A DNA stretch of 64,000 nucleotides from assembly GCA_049718665.1 (NCBI GenBank), contig JBNARO010000008.1:1-64000 (forward strand), written 5' to 3'. How positions within the stretch are numbered: position 1 is the first letter of the stretch; the number at the start of each line of letters is the position of its first letter. The stretch is from NZ13-RE01 sp049718665 (GTDB lineage: Bacteria; Dictyoglomota; Dictyoglomia; Dictyoglomales; Dictyoglomaceae). This document shows, one piece after another, positions 33,710 to 41,387 of this stretch. The notes under the pieces are model-generated. The model saw nothing but the letters and a program-made list of their open reading frames with translations, searched no databases and was not told where the DNA came from. The translations under genes and the position numbers were made by a program.

Positions 33710-34480
33710 TTAAAGCAAAGAAAAATAGAAAGATAATAATCTTTCTCCCCAAAAGTAAGCAAAAATTCCTGCTAAGATAAGAAATGGTCCAAAAGGTATA
33801 TATTCTCTAAGATTTTTATTTCTTGACATAACAAGAAATATAGAAACGATTCCTCCTAAAATAAAACTTAAAAATAAGGTTAATATACCCAACTTAGCTC
33901 CTAAAAAACTTCCCAGAAGAAGTCCTAATTTTATATCCCCTTGTCCCATTCCTTCTTGTTTATAAACTATAAGAGCAAGTAAATAAATCAAAAAAAGAAT
34001 TCCCCCTGTAGTTATACTTCCTATTAAACTCTCCCACAATTTACCTTCTAAAAAAGATAAAAAAATACCCATTAAGAAACCTGGAAGAGAGATAATATCA
34101 GGGATCAACATATGCTCTAAATCTATAAAAAATATAGGAAGCAAAAAGGATAAAAATATTAGGGATTTAAAAGTAAAGAAGGAGAAATCGAAAAATAAGA
34201 ATAAAAGAGAAAAAGAAATGCCAAGAAAAGTCTCTACCAAAAAATATCTCAGAGAGATTTCCTTTCCACAGTATCTACATTTTCCCCTAAGAAGAATAAA
34301 ACTAAAAACAGGAATTAAATCTCTTGGAGTTAATCTATGATTACATTTTGGACAGTGGGAAGGAGGGAAAATTATTGATTCCCTCCTTGGTATTCTATAT
34401 ATCACTACATTTAAAAAACTCCCAATACTTGCTCCTAAAAAGAACATCCATAAAGCTATTATTAACTTAATAACAAGCAT
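33710..34480 (-). CDS. pilD: Prepilin peptidase / N-methyltransferase
   Basis: 256-residue membrane aspartyl protease that cuts class III leaders of pilins. Zinc-type cysteines CPKC (about 42) and CRYC (about 70), the first active Asp in FIDLEHMLIPD (about 122) and the second in GMGQGDIKLGLLLG (about 180). About seven membrane helices. No ribosome binding site precedes the ATG, which lies where transcription from the TTGACA promoter should begin, so the message may be leaderless. Confidence 0.93.
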   Translation of the reverse strand: MLVIKLIIALWMFFLGASIGSFLNVVIYRIPRRESIIFPPSHCPKCNHRLTPRDLIPVFSFILLRGKCRYCGKEISLRYFLVETFLGISFSLLFLFFDFSFFTFKSLIFLSFLLPIFFIDLEHMLIPDIISLPGFLMGIFLSFLEGKLWESLIGSITTGGILFLIYLLALIVYKQEGMGQGDIKLGLLLGSFLGAKLGILTLFLSFILGGIVSIFLVMSRNKNLREYIPFGPFLILAGIFAYFWGERLLSFYFSLL

Positions 34481-34485
34481 AATTT

Positions 34486-34514
34486 TTTTTAATATTAAAA
34501 TTAAATCATGTCAA
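34486..34514 (-). promoter_or_regulatory. Possible promoter of the 27-kb pil-to-ald gene run
   Basis: Perfect TTGACA (34509-34514) ending just before the thrS stop codon, 17-base spacer, weak TAAAAA (34486-34491). Start would fall at or next to the pilD ATG. Confidence 0.45.
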
Positions 34515-36404
34515 GCGCCTTTCTACTTCTTCTTTTAAAATTTTCACGATCTCCTCCACAGGAAAACTTCCTAAATCCTTATCATGTTTTCTAACACTGA
34601 CCCTTCTTTCATTTATCTCTTTATCTCCCACAATAAACAAATAAGGAATTTTCTGAGAAATTGCTTTTCTAATCTTATAATTTAAACTCGCCTGATCTAA
34701 ATCTACTTCAACCCTAAGGTCCCTTTCTCTTAAAATATTTGCTATCTCTAAAGCATATTCTTTATGTCTATCTGCAATAGGCAGAATAATTACTTGAATT
34801 GGGGAAAGCCAAAGAGGAAATCTTCCTGCATAATGCTCTATAAGAACTCCTAAAAATCTTTCCATAGAGCCCAATAAAGTTCTATGAATCATGACAGGTC
34901 TTTTCTTGGTCCCATCAGGAGCATCATAAGTTAGGTCAAATCTTTCAGGAAGATTAAAATCTACTTGAATAGTAGGACCCTGCCATGCTTTTCCAAAAAC
35001 ACTCTTAAGTCCTATATCAATTTTAGGACCGTAAAAAGCTCCTTCCCCTTCCGCAATGCTATATTCCACCCCTAAGGATTCTAAGGCATTTTTCAATGCT
35101 AAAGTCGCCTTCTCCCATATTTCCTCACTGCCTATATATTTTTCTGGACGAGTAGATAGAGTTATAATGAAATCTCTTAACCCAAAGGAATTAAGCATAT
35201 AAAAAGCAAAATCCAAAACTCCTTTTATCTCATCCTCTAATTGCTCAGGGGTACAAAAAATATGAGCATCATCTTGAGTAAAACCTCTTGCTCTCTCAAG
35301 TCCATGTAAAACTCCAGATCTTTCATATCTATATACTGTCCCCATTTCAAAGAACCTTAAAGGAAGATCTCTGTAACTATGGACAAAAGAGTTATAAATA
35401 AGAATATGTCCCGGACAATTCATTGGTTTTATAGCATATTTTTGATCTTCTATATCTAAAAAGAACATATTCTCCCTAAAATTGTCCCAATGTCCAGATT
35501 TTTTCCATAACTCCATCTTCATAACATGAGGAGTAATTACAGGAAGATAACCTCTTTTCAAATGCTCCTTTCTTTCGAACTCTTCAATAATCAATCTTAA
35601 TATTGCTCCTTTGGGAGGATAAAATACCAAACCTGGACCCGCCTCTTCAAAAATAAAGAATAAATTCAATTCTTTCCCAAGCTTTCTGTGATCTCTCTTT
35701 AAAGCTTCTTCTCTGTTCTTTAAATATTCTTCAAGATCATCCTTATTTAAGAAGGAAGTTCCATATATTCTTTGAAACATAGGGTTTTTTTCGTCTCCTC
35801 TCCAATAAGCTCCCGATGAATTAAGAAGCTTAAAATATTTTACCCATCCTGTGGAGGGAAGATGAGGTCCTTTACATAAATCTATAAAATCTCCTTGTTT
35901 ATAAAAAGATATTATCTCCCCTTCAGGAATTTCCTCTAAAAGCTCAATTTTAAAATCTTCACCTAAATCTTGTAAAAGTTTTTTTGCTTCTTCCCGTGAT
36001 AATTCTATTCTTTCTAAGGGTAAATTTTTCTCAATTATTTCTTGCATTTTTTTCTCAATTTTTTCTAAATCTTCTTGAGTAAAGGGGTCTTTTTTGTAAA
36101 AATCATAGTAGAAACCATCTTCTATGGAAGGACCAATTCCCAATTTTACATCTGGGAATAATTCCTTTACAGCATTTGCCATAATATGAGCAGTAGTATG
36201 CCTATATATATCCCTTCCCTCAGGAGAAGCCCAGTCTAAAATTAATACCTCAGAATTATCCTCTGGAGTGTAAGTTAAATCATATAATTTATCATTAATC
36301 TTAGCCCCTAAGGCAATGCCTTCTAATCCTTTTTCTTTAACTTCTGATAATATATCCTTATTACATTCCCAAGTCTTATCCTTCCATTTCATAATCCATG
36401 CCAT
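34506..36404 (-). CDS. thrS: Threonyl-tRNA synthetase
   Basis: 632 residues. N-terminal TGS domain (about 1-65), editing domain with HxxxH as HTTAHIMANAV (about 75), class II core with motif 2 FRY-like RYERSGVLHGLERARGFTQDDAHIFC (about 355-380), zinc-binding Cys in KPMNCPGH (about 328), and C-terminal anticodon domain (VIILPIADRHKEYA, about 535). AGGAGG lies seven bases before the ATG. It is controlled by a threonine T-box leader directly upstream and co-transcribed with tRNA-Val. Confidence 0.97.
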   Translation of the reverse strand: MAWIMKWKDKTWECNKDILSEVKEKGLEGIALGAKINDKLYDLTYTPEDNSEVLILDWASPEGRDIYRHTTAHIMANAVKELFPDVKLGIGPSIEDGFYYDFYKKDPFTQEDLEKIEKKMQEIIEKNLPLERIELSREEAKKLLQDLGEDFKIELLEEIPEGEIISFYKQGDFIDLCKGPHLPSTGWVKYFKLLNSSGAYWRGDEKNPMFQRIYGTSFLNKDDLEEYLKNREEALKRDHRKLGKELNLFFIFEEAGPGLVFYPPKGAILRLIIEEFERKEHLKRGYLPVITPHVMKMELWKKSGHWDNFRENMFFLDIEDQKYAIKPMNCPGHILIYNSFVHSYRDLPLRFFEMGTVYRYERSGVLHGLERARGFTQDDAHIFCTPEQLEDEIKGVLDFAFYMLNSFGLRDFIITLSTRPEKYIGSEEIWEKATLALKNALESLGVEYSIAEGEGAFYGPKIDIGLKSVFGKAWQGPTIQVDFNLPERFDLTYDAPDGTKKRPVMIHRTLLGSMERFLGVLIEHYAGRFPLWLSPIQVIILPIADRHKEYALEIANILRERDLRVEVDLDQASLNYKIRKAISQKIPYLFIVGDKEINERRVSVRKHDKDLGSFPVEEIVKILKEEVERRLT

Positions 36405-36432
36405 GTTCCTACCTCCTTAAAGTTTATTAAAA

Positions 36433-36665
36433 ATAAAGCTCCCGCCCTAAAGGACGGGAGCCCCGTGGTTCCACCTTAATTGGGCTTTTCACCCACTCTT
36501 AATCTTTAACGGGATTACCCGTTTTCACTTACTCTCCTCTAAAAAGGATTTCGGTGAAAAAACTCTGAGGTGGTCTTCCCCTTATAAAACTTAGAAGGGC
36601 TCCCACCAAATTGCCCTTCCTCTCTGAAAGCTTTAATAAGGGTACTCTCCTCTTCTCAGCCTTTC
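36433..36665 (-). promoter_or_regulatory. T-box riboswitch of thrS (Thr, specifier ACC)
   Basis: About 230 bases. Stem I closes with CTGAG/CTCAG and CCCTTAT/ATAAGGG; an AGTA S-turn lies opposite GACCACC, which holds specifier ACC followed by A. A stem III hairpin AACGGG/CCCGTT follows. The T-box sequence AAGGTGGAACCACGG is near 36464-36477, with TGGA in the bulge, pairing with the TCCA end of tRNA-Thr (discriminator T). A terminator hairpin competes. Uncharged tRNA-Thr should permit read-through into thrS. Confidence 0.95.
36438..36461 (-). terminator. T-box terminator hairpin
   Basis: GCTCCCGTCC / GGGCGGGAGC with loop TTTA (10-bp stem including one T-G pair), followed by TTTATTTTTAA. The 5' arm of the stem overlaps the T-box antiterminator. 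Confidence 0.93.
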
Positions 36666-36670
36666 CTATA

Positions 36671-36745
36671 TGGTGGGCGCGGGTGGGATTGAACCACCGA
36701 CCCCTACCGCGTCAAGATAGTGCTCTTCCACTGAGCTACGCGCCC
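36671..36745 (-). tRNA. tRNA-Val (anticodon GAC)
   Basis: Acceptor GGGCGCG/CGCGCCC, anticodon stem CTATC/GGTAG around TTGACGC (GAC), discriminator A, encoded CCA (36671-36673). Only a few bases separate its 3' end from the thrS T-box, and its own promoter lies upstream. Confidence 0.97.
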
Positions 36746-36756
36746 TTTTGGACTTA

Positions 36757-36786
36757 ATTATAAAACCTTATAGAAAAATATGTCAA
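36757..36786 (-). promoter_or_regulatory. Consensus promoter of tRNA-Val and thrS
   Basis: Perfect TTGACA (36781-36786), 18-base spacer, perfect TATAAT (36757-36762). The -35 hexamer contains the ruvX stop codon. The tRNA begins about 12 bases after the -10 box. Confidence 0.92.
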
Positions 36787-37199
36787 GAAGATAATTGGGA
36801 AAGAAACTTATCGAGAATTATCATTGCAGACTGCTGGTTTTTTATAATTTTTCTTTTTTCTCTTCTAACATTTCCTTCAATCAAAATCCTTTCAGCTTCT
36901 AAGCTAGTAAATCTTTCATCCATATAATAAACTGGTAATGAAAATTTTTCCCTCAATAATTTTCCAATCTTACGAACTTGCAAGCTTCTTTCTGTTTCCC
37001 TGCCTTTTAAAGATATAGGAAGTCCTATAACAAATCCCTTAACCTCATAATTTTTGATTACTTTTTCTATGAGAGACAAAAATTCTTTTTTACTTTTGTA
37101 TTCAAAAACTCCTAATCCTTGAGGAATAATTCCTAAGGGGTCAGAAATTGCTAATCCAATATATTTTTCTCCCCAATCTATAGCTAACCATCTTCCCAT
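36783..37199 (-). CDS. ruvX: Holliday junction resolvase-like YqgF/RuvX
   Basis: 138 residues with the RNase H-like fold: AIDWGEKYIGLAISDP (catalytic Asp about 8), GFVIGLPISLKG (about 56) and PVYYMDERFTSLEAE (about 93, with the second acid pair). Family members process 16S rRNA ends or Holliday junctions. It follows alaS by one base, a common pairing. Confidence 0.93.
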   Translation of the reverse strand: MGRWLAIDWGEKYIGLAISDPLGIIPQGLGVFEYKSKKEFLSLIEKVIKNYEVKGFVIGLPISLKGRETERSLQVRKIGKLLREKFSLPVYYMDERFTSLEAERILIEGNVRREKRKIIKNQQSAMIILDKFLSQLSS

Positions 37200-37200
37200 G

Positions 37201-39804
37201 TTAAATCTTTATCTCTTTTAATATATCTTCTACTATTTTCCAGTTTTCAATTTTATCTACATTTATCTGAGCAAGAGTATCTTTCCCTCCACCTTTTCCA
37301 TTGAGTTTACTATTTAAAATGTTTGCTATGTCCTTTGCAAGAATTCCTTTTTTAGTTAAGCTTGGAGAAATCATAATATTTATAAAGGTCTTATCTCCCT
37401 GATCCATACCTAATACAATTAAACTCTCTGCCTTTCTACTCTTTAAGTAATCGCCCAATTTTCTTAGACTTTCTATAGAAGGAAGATTAACTTTATCAGT
37501 AAAAATATTTATCTCGTCTTTAACTATCACTTTGTTTAACAATCTATTTCCTTCATACTCTAAGACTATGTTTTCAAGAGTTCTAATTTTTTCCTCTTTT
37601 TCTTTTAAAAGATTCATTGTTTTAATCCATTTCTGTTCCAGTTCATCTAAATTATTAGTTTCAGATAACTTATAAAGGTTTAATAATGTTTTTCTATTAG
37701 AATTAAGATACTCCCATGCTTTTAGCCCGCACAGAGCAAATATTCTCCTTATTCCACTTCCTATTCCCTCTTCCTTTGTAATAAGAAAAAGACCAATATC
37801 TCCTGTTTGATCTACATGAGTTCCTCCACAAAGTTCCATACTCACATCTTGTATTTTTATCACTCTTACCTCTTTTTGATATTTCTCTGTAAATAATGCT
37901 ATAGCTCCCATTTCTTTTGCTTTATCTAAAGTAGTATAAAACTTTTCTACCTTAAAATTGGAAATTATATAAGTATTTACTAATTTTTCGATCTCCTCTA
38001 ATTGTGAAGAGGTTAAAGGTTGATAATGTGTAAAATCAAATCTTAGAAATTCTGGAGAAACTAAGGAGCCAGACTGCATTACATGTTCTCCCAAAACTTT
38101 TCTTAAGGCAGAATGTAAAAGATGAGTTGCAGTATGATGCCTTTGAATAGCTCCTCTCAAATTTTTATCTACCACCGCATTAACTTCTACCCCTTCTCTA
38201 ATTTTCCCTTTTATTACTTTCCCCTTATGAAGAAAAAACTTTTCTCCTAACTTTTGAACATCTTCTACATAAATTTCAACTTCCTCATTAAAAATTTTCC
38301 CTTTATCTGCTACTTGTCCTCCGCTTTCTGCATAGAAAGGAGTCTTATCTAATATGAAATAAACATCTTCAGGAGAAGAAATTTCCTTCCCATGTTTTCC
38401 CTGAAGGAAAAATAGTATTTTAGATCTTGTTTCTAAAGAGTCATACCCTACAAATTCTGTAGGTGGAATTTCTTTTAATAAATAAAGTTCTTCATCAGAA
38501 AGGTTTATCCAAACACTTTCTAATTTTTCCTCCATAGAGGCTCTTGCCTTCTGTCTTTGTTCTTCCATTGCTCTATTAAATCCTTCTAAATCTATTTTCC
38601 ATCCTCTTTCCTGAGCAATCTCTATAGTTAATTCAACAGGAAACCCATAGGTATCATAGAGTTTAAACACAAAATCTCCAGATAATTCTTTCTCTCCCTT
38701 CTTAGCCATGGAATCCAGAAGATAGAGACCTTGCTCCAAGGTCTTTAAAAATTGCTCTTCTTCTCTCCTAAGAACTCTCATTATGTAATCTTTTTTGGGA
38801 TTTAGTTCAGGATAAAAAGAATTCATAATTTCCACAACCTTAGGAGCTAATCTATATAGGAATGGTTCTTCTACTCCCTTTTCAAAGGCTTTTCTTTCTG
38901 CTCTTCTTATTAATCTCCTTAAGACATATCCCCTGCCATCATTAGTGGGAACAACCCCATCCCCCATAAGAAAGGTTATTCCCCTTATATGATCAGAAAT
39001 AATTCTTTCTGTTACTGAATCCTTTTGATTTAATATATTCCTAATCTCCTCTATTAGTGGCTGGAAGAGATCTGTTTCAAATACATTATTTACTCCTTCC
39101 ACAACAGTAGTTATTCTTTCTAAACCCATTCCTGTATCGATATTTTTTTGAGGAAGGGGAGTCATTCTTCCTTCTTCGTCCATATAATAAGTCATAAATA
39201 CAAGATTCCAAATCTCCATAAATCTATCACAAGGATCCCCAGGTTTACAATTTTCCTCTTCTTTATTTTTAGGTCCAAAATCATAATATATTTCAGAACA
39301 TGGTCCACAAGGACCTGTGGGACCTGGGGGTCCCCAAAAGTTATCTTCCTTTCCTAATCTTATTATTCTTTCCCTTGGAATACCTATATATTTATGCCAA
39401 ATTTCAAAAGCTTCCTCATCTTCTTCATATATAGAGATCCATAAAGAGGATAAGGGTAATTGGAGTTCTTTAATGAGAAATTCATAAGCAAATTCAATGG
39501 CTTCCTTCTTAAAATAATCTCCTAAGGAGAAATTCCCAAGCATTTCTAAAAAAGTCAAGTGTCTTGGAGTTGTACCTACCCTTTCTATATCAGTGGTCCT
39601 AAAACACTTTTGAATTGTAGTTATTCTTTTGGCAGGAGGTATTCCCTGTCCTAAAAAATAAGGTTTAAAAGGGACCATTCCTGCGGTGGTGAAAAGTAAA
39701 GTAGGATCATCAGCAGGGATCAAAGACGCACTTGGAAGATGTAAATGTCCCTTTTCTACAAAATATTTTATAAATTTTTCTCTTATTTCTTGACTCACTC
39801 TCAT
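37201..39804 (-). CDS. alaS: Alanyl-tRNA synthetase
   Basis: 867 residues, normal length. Class II core (TTAGMVPFKPYFLGQ, about 38; FLEMLGNFSLGDYFK, about 82), editing domain with zinc site HHTATHLLHSAL (about 560) and CGGTHV (about 660), and a C-terminal DHHA1-like domain with GGGKDTLAQ (about 840). ATG 39804 follows GGAAGG by six bases; an upstream in-frame TTG is less likely. The 6S-like RNA lies directly upstream. Confidence 0.97.
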   Translation of the reverse strand: MRVSQEIREKFIKYFVEKGHLHLPSASLIPADDPTLLFTTAGMVPFKPYFLGQGIPPAKRITTIQKCFRTTDIERVGTTPRHLTFLEMLGNFSLGDYFKKEAIEFAYEFLIKELQLPLSSLWISIYEEDEEAFEIWHKYIGIPRERIIRLGKEDNFWGPPGPTGPCGPCSEIYYDFGPKNKEEENCKPGDPCDRFMEIWNLVFMTYYMDEEGRMTPLPQKNIDTGMGLERITTVVEGVNNVFETDLFQPLIEEIRNILNQKDSVTERIISDHIRGITFLMGDGVVPTNDGRGYVLRRLIRRAERKAFEKGVEEPFLYRLAPKVVEIMNSFYPELNPKKDYIMRVLRREEEQFLKTLEQGLYLLDSMAKKGEKELSGDFVFKLYDTYGFPVELTIEIAQERGWKIDLEGFNRAMEEQRQKARASMEEKLESVWINLSDEELYLLKEIPPTEFVGYDSLETRSKILFFLQGKHGKEISSPEDVYFILDKTPFYAESGGQVADKGKIFNEEVEIYVEDVQKLGEKFFLHKGKVIKGKIREGVEVNAVVDKNLRGAIQRHHTATHLLHSALRKVLGEHVMQSGSLVSPEFLRFDFTHYQPLTSSQLEEIEKLVNTYIISNFKVEKFYTTLDKAKEMGAIALFTEKYQKEVRVIKIQDVSMELCGGTHVDQTGDIGLFLITKEEGIGSGIRRIFALCGLKAWEYLNSNRKTLLNLYKLSETNNLDELEQKWIKTMNLLKEKEEKIRTLENIVLEYEGNRLLNKVIVKDEINIFTDKVNLPSIESLRKLGDYLKSRKAESLIVLGMDQGDKTFINIMISPSLTKKGILAKDIANILNSKLNGKGGGKDTLAQINVDKIENWKIVEDILKEIKI

Positions 39805-39825
39805 CTTCAACCTTCCCTTACTTTA

Positions 39826-40011
39826 TAAAAATCCCCGCCATGCCGTGATGCTACATGCCTTTGCGCCCTCTTCCCCAATACGTTTTAAGCCTCGCCTATC
39901 TTGGTTATGTAGCTCTTCCGAGCTGCAATCCCAAGACAGGACGCCGGCTTATCTGAAGAAAGGTGTTGAGCCAAGGACACGTTCGCACCACGCACACAGC
40001 AGGGTCCTCTT
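39826..40011 (-). ncRNA. ssrS: 6S-like RNA upstream of alaS
   Basis: About 186-base transcript with its own promoter. It folds by eye into 6S form: closing stem CCCTGCTGTG/CATGGCGGGG plus CGTGGTGC/GCATCACG, a large central bubble (about 33 bases each side), then AAGCC/GGCTT, a 10-bp helix CCTGTCTTGG/CCAAGATAGG and end loop AGCTC-GGAA-GAGCT. The closing stem is followed by ATTTTTATA, which could terminate. 6S RNA mimics an open promoter and traps sigma-A polymerase. It has no reading frame. An unknown structured alaS leader is the alternative. Confidence 0.62.
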
Positions 40012-40017
40012 CTTTAC

Positions 40018-40046
40018 TATATAACATTTTTCAAGACTTTTTTCAA
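40018..40046 (-). promoter_or_regulatory. Promoter of the 6S-like RNA
   Basis: TTGAAA (40041-40046), 17-base spacer, TATATA (40018-40023). Start expected near 40011, at the base of the closing stem. Confidence 0.75.
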
Positions 40047-40062
40047 GATACCTTATGGAAAA

Positions 40063-40986
40063 CTATTTTGTTGGGATTGTTATAGGTATCTTCTGCATTA
40101 ATAATCCTAACCTAACTCTTATCATAGCAATAAGCTGAGGGTCTACCTTATCCCCTAAGGAATCAATCTTTTTATAAACAGAAATAGCTTCTAAAATTTT
40201 TCCCTGTTCCTCATATATAGAGCCTAAAATATATAAAGCTTGAGGATGTTCTTTATTCTTCCTCAAAACTTCATTTATATCCTTTTCTGCTTTTTCCAAT
40301 TTTCCTTCTCTTAAATATTCAGTAGCTCTATGAAGATAAAATTCTTCTTCTGTTTTATATAACTTCTTAGCTTTCTCAAAGGTTTTAATACTCTCAGGAG
40401 ATCCTTTAATTTCTTGTATTGTTCCTAATTTTATCCAAACTTCTGCCTTAGTAGGAAATTTTTCTGTAAGTTTTATCATTTCTTTTTCTGCTTCACCATA
40501 TTTTCTTTCTTTTACCAACTTGTCAACATAAGAAAAAGTGTTTAGTATCTCTTCCTCTGGGGTCTTGTAAAAGGTAAAGAAAAGAAGTAAAACTATTATG
40601 ATAATCCCTATAATACTTGACAGAGTTAAAATCCTCTTTAATTTCTTTTTTCTTTCTTCCTCTATTATCTCAGGGACATGCCACCACCAAAATTCGCGAG
40701 GATAGGAGGCTTTCGAAAGCAGAGAAGAATTTCTTAATCCCTTGTTTAAAATTCTTATATTAGATTTTGCTATGGAATCTATCTCCTGTAATCTTACCAA
40801 TTCTGGCTCTATAGGAACTTTGAGATTAGTCAATTCTCCTATTAATTCTTGTATCTCTTGCCTTAGAGTTATAAATTTTTCACAATTTTCCTGAAGCTTT
40901 TTAGAATTGGGAACAATTATATCACCTAAAAGTCTTCTTGTTTCCTCTAATTTTTCCCTTAAATTCTCTAATGGGCTCTCCTTCAC
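40063..40986 (-). CDS. Membrane-anchored TPR protein
   Basis: 307 residues. The first 100 form a charged, coiled-coil-like region in the cytoplasm (no signal peptide), then a basic stretch and one membrane helix (about 138-160), and outside it three to four tetratricopeptide repeats (about 170-290; PTKAEVWIKLGTIQE, HPQALYILGSIYEEQGK). TPRs mediate protein contact. It is the last gene of the rplM-to-glmS run, 13 bases after acpS. I do not recognise an orthologue; an envelope assembly role is a guess from glmM/glmS neighbours. Confidence 0.72.
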   Translation of the reverse strand: MKESPLENLREKLEETRRLLGDIIVPNSKKLQENCEKFITLRQEIQELIGELTNLKVPIEPELVRLQEIDSIAKSNIRILNKGLRNSSLLSKASYPREFWWWHVPEIIEEERKKKLKRILTLSSIIGIIIIVLLLFFTFYKTPEEEILNTFSYVDKLVKERKYGEAEKEMIKLTEKFPTKAEVWIKLGTIQEIKGSPESIKTFEKAKKLYKTEEEFYLHRATEYLREGKLEKAEKDINEVLRKNKEHPQALYILGSIYEEQGKILEAISVYKKIDSLGDKVDPQLIAMIRVRLGLLMQKIPITIPTK

Positions 40987-40999
40987 AAAATCACCTCCC

Positions 41000-41386
41000 C
41001 TACCCCAATATTATAACAACTGCTACAGCATATTTGTTAGAATGGGAAAGACTAATTTTTATATCTTTTATTCCTCTTTTTACTGCTTCCTCTAAAGCTT
41101 TATTTTTTAATCTAATCTCTGGTTTTCCATTTAAACCTGTCAATATTTCTATATCTCTCCAGCACCATCCTTTATATCTTCCCCCTAAAGCTTTTATAAA
41201 GGCTTCCTTTGCAGAAAATCTTACCGCTAAGGATGGGAAAATATTTTTTTTATTGATCAATTGTCTTCTTTCTTCAATGGAAAAGATCCTTTCTATGAAA
41301 TTTCTATGTCTTTGATAAGCTTCTCTAATTCTATCTATTTCTATAATATCTAACCCTAATCCTAAAATTTTTAAATTATCTTCCAT
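41000..41386 (-). CDS. acpS: Holo-[acyl-carrier-protein] synthase
   Basis: 128 residues. It moves 4'-phosphopantetheine from CoA to acyl carrier protein. The two signatures are present: GLGLDIIEIDRI (about 9, Mg2+ Asp) and RFSAKEAFIKALG (about 56, catalytic Glu and Lys). It starts one base after glmS ends. Confidence 0.93.
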   Translation of the reverse strand: MEDNLKILGLGLDIIEIDRIREAYQRHRNFIERIFSIEERRQLINKKNIFPSLAVRFSAKEAFIKALGGRYKGWCWRDIEILTGLNGKPEIRLKNKALEEAVKRGIKDIKISLSHSNKYAVAVVIILG

Positions 41387-41387
41387 T

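Noticed and set aside
36438..36461. Hairpin as an ordinary operon terminator after tRNA-Val
   Set aside because: It follows a clear T-box sequence and is the conditional terminator of the thrS leader.
39826..40011. T-box or ribosomal leader for alaS
   Set aside because: No T-box sequence, no specifier loop and no competing antiterminator; a 6S-like fold with own promoter fits better.
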